From Pseudomonadota bacterium (GTDB lineage Bacteria > Pseudomonadota > Alphaproteobacteria > Acetobacterales > Acetobacteraceae): DNA of 41,653 nt. Position 1 is the stretch's first letter; every line of letters begins with the position of its first letter. Location: assembly GCA_021816925.1 (NCBI GenBank), contig JAKAWQ010000032.1:1-41653 (forward strand), written 5' to 3'. A program made the translations under genes and the position numbers. Shown piece by piece: positions 1-8,208 of this stretch. The notes below the pieces were generated by a model. That model was not told the DNA's origin and did not search any database. It saw nothing but the letters and a program-made list of their open reading frames with translations.

Positions 1-438
1 AAGCTGCCGCACCGCAACCACGACCGCCGCGCCCGGCGGCACCTCGGGCGGGCTGAAGTCCGGCATGAGCACCCGGCTGTCCGCGGGGGCGCCGGCGGAG
101 AGCAGTGCCTGCCTGAGGGTTGCGATGGCCTCGGAACGGCGGAGCGGCCGGCCGGGCCGCTCGAGGATGGCCTGTTCACCCGGCGAGCGTGGCCGCCAAT
201 TGACGCCGAATTCGCTCGCGATCGCGGCAAGCTGCGCAGCCGGCACCGTGATCTGCTGCCCGGGCGCCGGGCCCGGGCCGAGCACCTGACGGCCGGCCGC
301 GCCGAGGTCCTCGAAAAGATCCGAAAGACGCACCACGGAACCATCGAGGATGCCGAATGGGCGCAGCTTGGCTGCCTCCGCGGCGCGCGCGGGGACGGCA
401 GCCAGGAGCATGAGTATTACAAGGAGGACTGAACGCAT
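1..438 (-). CDS. flgA: FlgA, flagellar basal-body P-ring chaperone (partial, N-terminal part)
   Basis: This open reading frame runs off the left edge, so only the first 146 codons are present. The protein starts MRSVLLVILMLLAAVPARA, a typical Sec signal peptide, and continues with a region rich in LSDLFEDLG and ITVPAAQLAAIA. That is the pattern of the N-terminal SAF-like region of FlgA, the periplasmic chaperone needed to assemble the FlgI P-ring. The start ATG lies 10 bases after the flgG stop on the same strand, and a plausible AGGGT-like ribosome site overlaps the end of flgG. The identification rests on the flgF-flgG-flgA order, the signal peptide and the motif style; the conserved C-terminal SAF domain is outside the window. 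Confidence 0.85.
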   Translation of the reverse strand, partial: MRSVLLVILMLLAAVPARAAEAAKLRPFGILDGSVVRLSDLFEDLGAAGRQVLGPGPAPGQQITVPAAQLAAIASEFGVNWRPRSPGEQAILERPGRPLRRSEAIATLRQALLSAGAPADSRVLMPDFSPPEVPPGAAVVVAVRQL

Positions 439-448
439 GGGCCGACCC

Positions 449-1234
449 TCAGTGCAGGTTGGTCAACGTGGAGAGCATCTGGTCGGCGGCCGTGATCACT
501 TGGCTGTTCATTTCGTAGGCCCGCTGGGCGGTGATCAGGTTGGTGATCTCGCTCACCACGTTGACGTTCGAGGCCTCCAGGAAGCCCTGCATCGTGGTGC
601 CGAAACCGGGAGAGCCCGGCGTGCCTGCGACCGGGTCGCCGGAGGCAGCGCTCTGCAGAAAGAGGTTGGAGCCTTCGGCCGCGAGCCCGTTGTCGTTCGG
701 AAAGACAGCGAGCTGGAGCTGGCCGAGGGTCTGTGGCGCGGTCTGGCCGTCGAGCGTCACCTGGACCTGTCCCGAGGTGTTGATCGTGACCGCGGTGGCG
801 TTCGAGGGAATGGCGATACCGGGCTGCACGACGTAGCCGTCGGCGGTGACGATCGTGCCGTCGGGCGCGAGGCTGAAGGTGCCGTCGCGGGTGTAGGCGG
901 TCTGGCCCGATGGCAGCGTGACCTGGAAATAGCCGTTGCCCTGGATCGCCAGATCGAGGCTGTTGCCGGTCTGCTGCAACGTGCCTTGATCGTCGATGCG
1001 GTAAACGCCGGCGGTCTTCACGCCGAGCCCGATTTGCGCTCCGGAGGGAACGATCGTGCTCTGGTCGCTGCTGTTGGAGCCGACGACGCGCAGGTTCTGG
1101 TAGATCAGGTCCTGGAACTCGGCGCGCTGGCGCTTGTAGCCGGTGGTCGTCATGTTGGCGATGTTGTTCGAGATCACCTCGACGTTGGTCTGCTGGGCCT
1201 GCATGCCGGTGGCGGCGATGTCGAGTGCGCGCAT
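449..1234 (-). CDS. flgG: FlgG, flagellar distal rod protein
   Basis: The product is 261 aa, the usual size for the distal rod protein FlgG, which is exported by the flagellar type III apparatus and polymerises into the rod through the periplasm. The N-terminus MRALDIAATGMQAQQTNVEV followed by SNNIANMTTTGYKRQR is the canonical FlgG/FlgE-type rod signature. The C-terminus carries the matching heptad region (FLEASNVNVVSEITNLITAQRAYEMNSQ). I chose the ATG at 1234 because homology begins there and a GGAAGGA sequence precedes it; the longer open frame upstream is not conserved. It lies 28 bases after flgF and 10 bases before flgA, so the three genes form one transcription unit. Confidence 0.97.
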   Translation of the reverse strand: MRALDIAATGMQAQQTNVEVISNNIANMTTTGYKRQRAEFQDLIYQNLRVVGSNSSDQSTIVPSGAQIGLGVKTAGVYRIDDQGTLQQTGNSLDLAIQGNGYFQVTLPSGQTAYTRDGTFSLAPDGTIVTADGYVVQPGIAIPSNATAVTINTSGQVQVTLDGQTAPQTLGQLQLAVFPNDNGLAAEGSNLFLQSAASGDPVAGTPGSPGFGTTMQGFLEASNVNVVSEITNLITAQRAYEMNSQVITAADQMLSTLTNLH

Positions 1235-1262
1235 CCTCTGCTTCCTTCCCTGGCGATCGCGG

Positions 1263-2000
1263 TCAGGCGCTGGTGGTGGTGATCTTGCTGATCGCGGCTT
1301 GCTGGCGATCGGACTCGGCCTGCACGAACTGCGCGAGAAATCCGAACTCACGCTCGGCGGTGATCATGCGTGTGATCTCGAGGATCGGCTGCACGTTGGA
1401 ATCCTCGATCATGCCCTGCATCAACTGCGGGTTGCCGACCGGCGTGGTCGGCCCGTTGGCGGCGAAGAGCGTGCCGCCGGTGGCGGTCATGAGAGCGGGA
1501 TTGGCGGGCCGGACGAGGCTGATCTGTCCGATTACGCCGTTCTCGCGGCTCGATACGGTGCCGTCCGCAGCGATCGCGATGCCGGTGTCGCTCGTGGAGA
1601 GCGTGATCGGCTGGCCGGTGGTATCGAGCAGCGGGTCGCCATTCTGATCGACGATCGTGCCGTTCGCCGAGAGGCTGAAGGAGCCGGCACGCGTGAGGCG
1701 AACGCCCTGGGGTGTCCTGACGGTGAACCAGGCGTCCTTTGCCCCGATTGCGAGATCGAACGGATTGCCGGTCTTGCGGAAAGCCCCGGTGGCGCGGTTG
1801 CGCCAAGTGCCGCGATCGGCAACGAAGGCGATCCCCGCTTCGCCCGCGGGTGCGCTGGCCGGCGCCAGCCAGTCCGTGAACTGGGTGCGTTGGGCCTGAT
1901 AGGCGGGCGTGTTGGCGTTGGCAATGTTGTTGGCGATCACCGCTATGGCATCCTGCTCCGCTATCAGTCGCGAAGCGGCAACCAAGCTGGCAAGTTGCAT
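1263..2000 (-). CDS. flgF: FlgF, flagellar proximal rod protein
   Basis: This 245-aa protein is a flagellar rod component of the FlgBCFG family. The N-terminal part reads LIAEQDAIAVIANNIANANT and then PAYQAQRTQF, the rod-protein signature. The C-terminus contains GMIEDSNVQPILEITRMITAER, which pairs with the N-terminal helix in the rod coiled coil. The ATG at 2000 is supported by a GGAGG located 9 bases upstream and by the start of homology; a longer in-frame extension towards 2768 is only open because it is antisense to fliL. flgF is the first gene of the flgF-flgG-flgA operon and sits about 60 bases downstream of a sigma-54 type promoter. Confidence 0.95.
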   Translation of the reverse strand: MQLASLVAASRLIAEQDAIAVIANNIANANTPAYQAQRTQFTDWLAPASAPAGEAGIAFVADRGTWRNRATGAFRKTGNPFDLAIGAKDAWFTVRTPQGVRLTRAGSFSLSANGTIVDQNGDPLLDTTGQPITLSTSDTGIAIAADGTVSSRENGVIGQISLVRPANPALMTATGGTLFAANGPTTPVGNPQLMQGMIEDSNVQPILEITRMITAEREFGFLAQFVQAESDRQQAAISKITTTSA

Positions 2001-2069
2001 GATCCATAGCCTCCGCGGTCGTTCCCACTCCGGCGGCCCGACCGGGACCCGGACCGCACCGAGAACAAA

Positions 2070-2086
2070 AGCAAGCGTTGTGCCAA
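2070..2086 (-). promoter_or_regulatory. Sigma-54 (RpoN) -24/-12 promoter for flgF-flgG-flgA
   Basis: Read on the minus strand this is TTGGCACAACGCTTGCT. It matches the RpoN consensus TGGCAC-N5-TTGCW with no mismatch in the core, and exactly 10 bases lie between the -24 GG and the -12 GC. The expected transcription start is near 2060, giving a 5' leader of about 60 bases before the flgF ATG at 2000. RpoN control of rod genes is well known in alphaproteobacterial flagellar hierarchies such as Caulobacter. I saw no equally good sigma-54 site facing fliL. Confidence 0.8.
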
Positions 2087-2261
2087 CTGCCTGGTAGCTT
2101 AGAACAGTGCTTTGCCCGGGCACCCCCGTATTGCGCCCGAGGGCGCCCGGCAGGCTCTGCCAGGGGCGGCCGTTTTTGCCGGGTCGCGAAGCGCGCAGGA
2201 AAGGCTTCGTTAATCGGTGGACCCCATCCTCCGGGCCGGCACACATCGGAGAGGGGGTGGA

Positions 2262-2771
2262 ATGGCGACGGCGACATCGGTGGAGCCGAGCGAGGCCGAG
2301 GCGGAAGCGCCGGCCGAGGCTCCGGCCCCGACGCGGTCGAGGCGGCGGCTTCTCATTCTCGCCGGCGCCCCACTGCTGGCCTGCGTTATCGGCGCCGGCC
2401 TCTGGTTCAGCGGCGTCCTGCCGCGTCTCATCGGGCAGGGCCGCCCGGTGGCTGCGGCCACCGGCAAGCCGGTATTGTTCGCGATGCCTGAGATGGTGGC
2501 CAACCTCGCCGGTTCGGGAAGTGTCCAGCGTTATGTCAAGGTCGATATCCAACTCGTTGCAGCGAATCCGGCTGCGCTTGCCGTAGTTCGCAAGGATTTG
2601 CCGCAGCTGCAGGACATGTTCCTGACCTATCTGCGCGACATGCATGCCTCCGAGATGCAGAGCTCGGTCGGAACCTGGCGCTTGCGGGAGGCACTGCTCG
2701 CGCGCGCTGCAATCGTAGCCGGGCCCGGCCGGGTAACCAACGTGCTGTTCACCAATCTGCTGATCCAATGA
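2262..2771 (+). CDS. fliL: FliL, flagellar basal body-associated protein
   Basis: The product is 169 aa with a short acidic, alanine-rich cytoplasmic tail, one transmembrane helix (about residues 34-54, LLILAGAPLLACVIGAGLWF) and a periplasmic domain. The periplasmic domain contains MPEMVANLAGSGSVQRYVKV and DLPQLQDMFLTYLRDMHASE, the FliL-type strand-helix pattern. FliL surrounds the stators at the MS-ring and supports motor output. I chose ATG 2262 over the first in-frame start at 2217 because GGAGAGGGGG lies directly upstream. The stop overlaps the fliM start by four bases (ATGA), so fliL and fliM are translationally coupled. Confidence 0.9.
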   Translation: MATATSVEPSEAEAEAPAEAPAPTRSRRRLLILAGAPLLACVIGAGLWFSGVLPRLIGQGRPVAAATGKPVLFAMPEMVANLAGSGSVQRYVKVDIQLVAANPAALAVVRKDLPQLQDMFLTYLRDMHASEMQSSVGTWRLREALLARAAIVAGPGRVTNVLFTNLLIQ

Positions 2772-3805
2772 ACGACGCAGCAGCCGGGCAAGAAGTGGCC
2801 CCCGACTGGAAGGGTGGCATCGAGGGTACTGTTGGCGGATCGGCGCGCACTCTCGACCAAGCGGAGATCGACAGCCTGCTCGGCCGGAACAACGGGGCAG
2901 GGGCGAGTGACGATCCGAACGGCATGCAGCGGATCATCAATTCCGGCCTCGTTTCGTACGAGCGCCTGCCGATGCTCGAGATCGTATTCGACCGGCTAGT
3001 GCGCATCATGTCCACAAGCCTGCGCAACTTCACCGGCGACAATGTCGATGTCAGCATCGAAAGCATCGCGAGCCTGCGGTTTGGCAACTATCTCAACACC
3101 ATTCCGCTGCCGGCCATGCTGGCTGTCATCAAGGCGGAGGAGTGGGACAATCAAGGGCTGATCGTCGTCGATTCGCCGATGATCTATACGATCGTCGATG
3201 TTTTGCTGGGCGGTCGGCGTGGGACCGTGGCGATGCGGATCGAGGGGCGCCCGTACACGACGATCGAACGCGTTCTGGTCGAACGCCTCATCAAGGTCGT
3301 TCTGGCGGACCTTACGGCGAGTTTCGACCCACTTTCGCCGGTAACATTTCGGTTCGAGCGGCTCGAGGTCAATCCACGCTTTGCCGCGATCTCCCGCCTT
3401 TCCAATGCTGCGGTGGTGGCACGCCTACGCATCGATATGGAGGACCGCGGCGGCCGTATCGAGCTCCTCCTGCCCTACGCGACCCTCGAGCCGGTGCGCG
3501 AACTGCTGCTGCAAAAGTTCATGGGTGAGAAGTTCGGCCGGGATTCAATCTGGGAGACACACCTCGCCGACGAACTCTGGAACACCGAGATCGTCCTCGA
3601 CGCGGTCCTCGACGAGCAGACGATGCGGCTGTCGGAGGTGATGGCGTTGACGCCGGGGAGCCGGATCACCCTGAACGCCGGTCCCGATACGCGGATCGAT
3701 CTGCGCTGTGGGGGCACGCCGCTGTTCGAGGGGCGCCTCGGAAAGCACAAGAACGTGCTCGCGATAGAGATCGAACGTGCGCTGCCGCGCCCTACGGCGC
3801 GCTGA
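2768..3805 (+). CDS. fliM: FliM, flagellar motor switch protein
   Basis: This 345-aa protein is the C-ring switch component that binds phosphorylated CheY and sets the direction of rotation. Near the N-terminus, LDQAEIDSLLG matches the conserved CheY-P docking motif of FliM. The middle domain contains RLPMLEIVFDRLVRIMSTSLRNF and a DSPMIYTIVDVLLGG segment, both typical of FliM. The C-terminal SpoA/FliN-like domain ends with LFEGRLGKHKNVLAIEIE. It overlaps fliL by four bases and is followed after 17 bases by the PflI-like gene. Confidence 0.97.
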   Translation: MNDAAAGQEVAPDWKGGIEGTVGGSARTLDQAEIDSLLGRNNGAGASDDPNGMQRIINSGLVSYERLPMLEIVFDRLVRIMSTSLRNFTGDNVDVSIESIASLRFGNYLNTIPLPAMLAVIKAEEWDNQGLIVVDSPMIYTIVDVLLGGRRGTVAMRIEGRPYTTIERVLVERLIKVVLADLTASFDPLSPVTFRFERLEVNPRFAAISRLSNAAVVARLRIDMEDRGGRIELLLPYATLEPVRELLLQKFMGEKFGRDSIWETHLADELWNTEIVLDAVLDEQTMRLSEVMALTPGSRITLNAGPDTRIDLRCGGTPLFEGRLGKHKNVLAIEIERALPRPTAR

Positions 3806-3822
3806 AAAGGTCACGGGCCGGC

Positions 3823-4260
3823 ATGGCGGTCATGGAATGGCTGCTCGAGATCGGCTTGGTTGGTCTGCTTGCGGCGACGCTCTTCCACGCGCTCAGGCTC
3901 GAGCGCGCGCTCGGGGTGCTGAAGCGCGACCGTGCCGCCCTGGAGGCGCTGGTCAAGGAATTCAACGACAGCACGCGCGATGCGGAAGCGGGGATCGAGC
4001 GATTGCGTGGCACCGCCGAAAGCACCGGCAGTGATCTTGCGCGGCAAGCGGCCGCAGCCGCTGCGCTGAAGGACGATCTCATCTTTCTGACCGAGCGGGC
4101 CGATCGGATGGCCGATCGGCTCGACGCGGCGATCAGCGCCGGCCGGACCTCCGATGCATCTGTGCTACGGTCGATCGCGCCTGCTGCATCCCCTGCCGCG
4201 CCACGGGCCGAGAGCGAGGCGGAGCGAGAGTTGCTGCGCGCGCTCAGGATGGGGCGCTGA
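3823..4260 (+). CDS. PflI-like flagellar positioning protein (DUF6468 type)
   Basis: This is a 145-aa bitopic membrane protein. One N-terminal transmembrane helix (about residues 5-22, EWLLEIGLVGLLAATLFH) is followed by a long predicted coiled coil (about 25-105, with LERALGVLKRDRAALEALVK and a second amphipathic stretch around LKDDLIFLTERADRMADRLD). A low-complexity alanine/proline linker and a short C-terminal helix (ERELLRALRMGR) complete it. The layout and the position right after fliM resemble PflI of Caulobacter, which affects flagellar positioning, and the DUF6468 family. The assignment comes from architecture and context, not from a database match. It lies only 4 bases before the MotE-like gene. 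Confidence 0.7.
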   Translation: MAVMEWLLEIGLVGLLAATLFHALRLERALGVLKRDRAALEALVKEFNDSTRDAEAGIERLRGTAESTGSDLARQAAAAAALKDDLIFLTERADRMADRLDAAISAGRTSDASVLRSIAPAASPAAPRAESEAERELLRALRMGR

Positions 4261-4264
4261 GGGG

Positions 4265-4882
4265 ATGCTGCGCCGCCTGCGCCTGCCGCGTCTTCTGCCG
4301 GTTACGATCGTGGTCATGGCGGCGTTGCTGGGCATGAAGTCGGTGACGCTCGTGCGTGCCGCGGGACCGCCGGCGAACGGCCGGGCAGTGCCGGCAAGCG
4401 CCCTGCCGGCTGCGGCCGGGCCCTCTGCCGAGGTTGTTTCCGCCTGCCCGCCGGCGCCGGCTGCGAGTCCGGCCGAGCGACGGCTTCTGCTCGACCTTCG
4501 CCGCCGTAGCGCGACCCTCAAGGCGCGCGCCGCCGCGCTCGATTTGCGCGAATCGGTGCTGAAGGCTGCCGAGAAGCAGCTCGCACTCCGGGTTGCCGAA
4601 CTTGCCGCCCTGCAAAAAGAGCTCGCCGTCGAAAACGCCGCGCGCCAGCAGAAGAACGCGGCCAAATGGCAGGCGCTTGTGCAGCTCTACCAAAACATGC
4701 AGCCGCGCAATGCCGCGGCTATCTTCGATGGCCTTCCCATGCCGGTACTGCTTGGCGTCATGCGTCGCATGAACGAACGCAAGGCCGCTGCCATTCTTGC
4801 CGCCATGCAGCCGGACAAGGCCCGCGCGCTGACGACCGGTCTCGTGGCGGTGCGGGGTGGGGCCGGCGGAGGTGGTAGCTGA
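4265..4882 (+). CDS. MotE-like flagellar protein (secreted coiled coil with MgtE-N-like domain)
   Basis: The product is 205 aa and begins with a hydrophobic signal or anchor (LLPVTIVVMAALLGMKSVTL). After a proline/alanine linker comes a coiled coil (about 75-135: LLLDLRRRSATLKARAAALD, then EKQLALRVAELAALQKELAV). The C-terminal helical region YQNMQPRNAAAIFDGLPMPV followed by MRRMNERKAAAILAAMQPDK resembles the MgtE intracellular N-domain and the C-terminal part of FliG. That combination is what is annotated as MotE, described in rhizobia as a chaperone for the periplasmic motility protein MotC. I chose ATG 4265 because GAGGGG precedes it and the signal peptide starts there. No MotC homologue is visible in this window, so its partner is unknown. 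Confidence 0.75.
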   Translation: MLRRLRLPRLLPVTIVVMAALLGMKSVTLVRAAGPPANGRAVPASALPAAAGPSAEVVSACPPAPAASPAERRLLLDLRRRSATLKARAAALDLRESVLKAAEKQLALRVAELAALQKELAVENAARQQKNAAKWQALVQLYQNMQPRNAAAIFDGLPMPVLLGVMRRMNERKAAAILAAMQPDKARALTTGLVAVRGGAGGGGS

Positions 4883-4905
4883 TCATCCTCGCGCTCGGAG
4901 GCGTC

Positions 4906-7900
4906 GTGGATGAAGACGAAAGAGGGGCTTCGAACATGCGAGCCGACCCACGAGTCCGCACACTCGGCAGGCGCCGACTCCGTCGCGGGGCGGTGGCCCG
5001 CATTCTCGCCACGCTTCTTGTGACGGCGCTCATGGTCGGCGCTGCCGGCCGGGCTGCAGCAGAACCCGCGATCGGCGTGCGCGCCGGCATGCATCGCCAG
5101 TTCGGGCGTCTGGTGTTCGACTTTCCGAGACTTGTCGCCTACAATCTTGTTCGCAGCGGCACGCTCGTCGTGCTTACCTTTGTCGACGCGGCCTCGATCG
5201 GCGAGCCCGATCGGTTGCCGCCGAATGTGCGGGCCTTTGTGGCGAAGCGGGGGGAGGCACGTGTAACCATCGTGCCCGGCGCGGCCGTTCGTACTTTCAG
5301 GGTCGGCAGGAGGATCGTGCTCGACGTGCTCAACCCGACCAGGGCCGTTCAGCCCGGTCCGACCGGCGGCCTTGCCCGGGCCGCCGATCCACCCTCCCCT
5401 CTCCTGCTGGCCGCCGCGGTCCTGCCTCTGCCTCCGCCCTCCATTCCGCTTCCTTTGCCGCCGATACCCGGGAAGATTGCCAAGCCGGCGCCGGCGCACA
5501 TCCTCGCGGCGCCACCCGCTATTGCGTCGCCGGCGATAGCCCCGCCGGCCGCGACCAATGCGCCCGTCATTGCAACGGTGACGCCTTCGGCCGCGCCGTC
5601 GGGCATGCCCGCGCCCGTGGCAACGCCCTCGGAGCCCGCGCCGCCGACCGTGCTTTTCGGCCCGCTTGCCCTCGCCGCGCGCCGCGTCGCCGCGCCACCC
5701 GGTGCGGAGGCGGCCATCCTCATCCCATTCGGGCCGCGCACGGGTGCTGCGGCCTTGCGTCGTGGCGACAATGGCGTCGTTGTGTTCGACACCGCACGGC
5801 CGATCGATATGTCCGGCCTGGCCGGAGATCCGGCCTTCGGCGCCGCGCGGGTCAGCCTTCTTCCGGCAGGAACCGTGCTCCGGGTGCCGTTGCCACCGAC
5901 ACTCCGACTTTCGCTGTCGCACCGCCGGAGCGGATGGGTAGTCGGAATCACGGCCGGGCCTTCGTCGGCGCGCGCGATCGTCTCTACAGTGAAGGAGGGT
6001 TCCCTTGCCTTGCCGATGGCCACCGCCGCGCAGGTGGTGATCGTGCCCGATCCGATGAGCGGAACCAGTCTGCTTGTCGGAACGGCGCGCGTGCCGGGCA
6101 GGGCGGTAGCCTTGACGCGGCGCGTGCCGGACTTCGTATTGCTGCGAACCTGGCTCGGCGTGGCGATTGAGCCTCTGACAGACCGTCTCGTGCTGCGCGC
6201 AGGCACCCAGGGCTTCAGGCTGGCTGCAGACGGGAAGGGTGGCTTGGCACTTGCAGCGCCGCCGCCGCACCTGGCGGCGTTGGAAAGCGCCGCGACCCTG
6301 ACCCGGCGCTTCGATTTTCCGGCGCTGCCCCGGGTCGCGTTAGCGCGGCGGCTCTACCAGCAGTTGGACGCGGCAGTTGCCAAGCCTCGGCTGGACCGCT
6401 TCGGGTCCCGCCTCGGCGAGGCGGAGACAATGGTGGCGCTCGGCATGGGCCCCGAGGCAATGGCGCTGATCAAGCTGGCCGGCATCGATGATCCGCGCCA
6501 CTCCAACAATGCCGGCGCGAACGGGCTGGCGGCGATTGCCGCGCTGCTAGCTGGGCGGCTCGATCGCTCCACCGGCCTCGATGATCCGCGGCTCTCAGGA
6601 ACCGACGAGATCGCGCTCTGGCGGGCGGCGCGCGCCGCGCTATTGCATCAGGATCCGGCCGGTACTGCGCCGGTCTTTGCGGCAACAGCAGGGTTGATCC
6701 TCGCCTACCCGGCGGCATTGCGTAATTTCCTTGCACCCATCGCAGCGGATGCCATGGTGCGCGGCGACGCGCTGGCCGCGGCCGGGCAGTTCCTGAAGCA
6801 ACTGCCCAACACGCCGCCGCTCGATTTCGCGCGTGCTCTGCTGCTCGCCGCGCATGGCAAGACAGCGGCGGCGCTTACCGCATACGACCGGCTGGCGCAC
6901 TCGCTCGATCGCCGTGTGGCCGCCCGTGCGGCGAGCCACGCCGTCTTGCTGCGTCTTGCCAACGGGGCCATGACCCCGATGGCCGCGGCTGATGCGCTCT
7001 CGCGCCAATTCTACGACTGGCGTGGCGGCCGACATGAACTGGCACTTCGGTTCAAGGTTGCGGAACTCCGCGCGAACGCGGGCGAATGGCGCCAGGCGCT
7101 CGCGCTGCTGCGTCGCACGCAGCACCTGTTTCCCGCGCAGGCGGCGGCAGTGCGAAGCGCCCGCGCGGCAACCTTCCGGCGCCTCTTCAGGGGTAACGCG
7201 GCCGAGCGTGTGCAACCGCTCGACCTCGTCAGCCTGATCGAGGACAACGCCGATCTCATTCCGCCAGGCCGCCGAGGAGAAAGACTTGGGGAAATGCTGG
7301 CCGACCGGCTGCTGGCGCTCGATCTCCCGGATCGGGCCGCACCGGTGCTGGCCAAGCTCATGCAGGCCGCCCCGCCCGGTGCGCCACAGGCCGGCATCGG
7401 CGCACGGCTTGCGGCCGTGCGGCTGGCAGAGAACGATCCAAGCCGTGCGTTGGCCGCCCTTGCCGCCTCTCGCGCGGCCAGTCTGCCCCGCCCGCTCGCG
7501 GTCAGGCGGACCATGATCTATGCGCGGGCCGTTGCCGCGGAAGGACATACGGGGAAGGCTGTCGCTGCCCTCGATACCGTGAATAGTCCGGCTGCCACGG
7601 GGCTCGCCGCAGATCTGCTCCAGAAGGCGGGAAACTGGCCGGGGGCGGAGGCCGCGCTTGCTGCATTGGCTGCGCAGAAGGTGCCTGCCAAGGGCGCGCT
7701 TTCCAGCGCTGATCAGAACTTGCTGGTGCGGCTGGCGAGCGCCTCCACTGAGGCCGGCGATGCCAGTGAACTCGCTCTGCTGCGCGCGACCTTTGGCGCG
7801 CGGATCGGACAGGGCTCACTCGCTGACATGTTTCGCCTGCTGACCGATCCGCCGGCCCACGGCCTCGTTGATCTCACCCGGGTACAGCGCGAGACGGCGA

Positions 7901-7962
7901 TCGCCGGGCAATTGCCGACGGAGCTCAAGGCGATTGGCGGGACGATGCGACTCGTGCCCTAA
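4906..7962 (+). CDS. Large secreted AMIN-like/TPR-like protein of the flagellar operon, function unknown
   Basis: This 1018-aa protein is the last gene of the fliL-fliM-pflI-motE-like operon, 23 bases after the previous stop. It has a basic N-region and a signal peptide (cleavage near GAAGRAAAEPA). A module around residues 50-110 (FGRLVFDFPRLVAYNLVRSG, then LVVLTFVDAA) resembles an AMIN domain, which in other proteins binds peptidoglycan or secretin complexes. Residues about 150-240 are proline/alanine-rich. Residues about 250-460 hold a second beta-rich region. From about 470 to the end there are alanine-rich helical pairs of TPR or Sel1-like character (for example WRQALALLRRTQHLFPAQAA). GGAGG precedes 4906, and ATG 4936 with GAGGGG is an equally possible start. 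A periplasmic motor or rod-associated role is inferred from context only. Confidence 0.75.
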   Translation: MDEDERGASNMRADPRVRTLGRRRLRRGAVARILATLLVTALMVGAAGRAAAEPAIGVRAGMHRQFGRLVFDFPRLVAYNLVRSGTLVVLTFVDAASIGEPDRLPPNVRAFVAKRGEARVTIVPGAAVRTFRVGRRIVLDVLNPTRAVQPGPTGGLARAADPPSPLLLAAAVLPLPPPSIPLPLPPIPGKIAKPAPAHILAAPPAIASPAIAPPAATNAPVIATVTPSAAPSGMPAPVATPSEPAPPTVLFGPLALAARRVAAPPGAEAAILIPFGPRTGAAALRRGDNGVVVFDTARPIDMSGLAGDPAFGAARVSLLPAGTVLRVPLPPTLRLSLSHRRSGWVVGITAGPSSARAIVSTVKEGSLALPMATAAQVVIVPDPMSGTSLLVGTARVPGRAVALTRRVPDFVLLRTWLGVAIEPLTDRLVLRAGTQGFRLAADGKGGLALAAPPPHLAALESAATLTRRFDFPALPRVALARRLYQQLDAAVAKPRLDRFGSRLGEAETMVALGMGPEAMALIKLAGIDDPRHSNNAGANGLAAIAALLAGRLDRSTGLDDPRLSGTDEIALWRAARAALLHQDPAGTAPVFAATAGLILAYPAALRNFLAPIAADAMVRGDALAAAGQFLKQLPNTPPLDFARALLLAAHGKTAAALTAYDRLAHSLDRRVAARAASHAVLLRLANGAMTPMAAADALSRQFYDWRGGRHELALRFKVAELRANAGEWRQALALLRRTQHLFPAQAAAVRSARAATFRRLFRGNAAERVQPLDLVSLIEDNADLIPPGRRGERLGEMLADRLLALDLPDRAAPVLAKLMQAAPPGAPQAGIGARLAAVRLAENDPSRALAALAASRAASLPRPLAVRRTMIYARAVAAEGHTGKAVAALDTVNSPAATGLAADLLQKAGNWPGAEAALAALAAQKVPAKGALSSADQNLLVRLASASTEAGDASELALLRATFGARIGQGSLADMFRLLTDPPAHGLVDLTRVQRETAIAGQLPTELKAIGGTMRLVP

Positions 7963-8208
7963 GCCCGTACCCCTTCCATCCAGCGTCATCGGCGGCGGCG
8001 CGAAGGGGTCCGCAGAGCCCGAGGCCATGGCCGCGAGGATCTCGGATCGCCCGTTTGGCCGTGGCAACGGACTACGGAAACGAGGTGCTCGCCGCCGGCG
8101 ACTTTTTCCTTGCATCGGGGGCATGTCTTCCCTATCTGCGCCCGTCTTGGCCCGCCGGCGCGGGGTTGCTCCGCCCGAGAGGCTGTCTTTTGGTTGCAGG
8201 GGTACGCG

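Noticed and set aside
350-1282. Long plus-strand frames across flgG and flgF (such as 350-1282 and 1143-2009).
   Set aside because: They are antisense shadows of high-GC genes; FlgG and FlgF on the minus strand have clear family signatures.
4687-6270. A 527-codon minus-strand frame opposite the MotE-like and large secreted protein genes.
   Set aside because: Its composition is arginine/glycine/histidine-rich noise typical of antisense GC-rich frames, it lacks motifs and it would disrupt a well-spaced flagellar operon.
8110-8208. Upstream ATG for speD giving a 182-aa protein.
   Set aside because: The first 33 residues are not SpeD-like and lack a ribosome site; ATG 8209 gives a normal short AdoMet decarboxylase.
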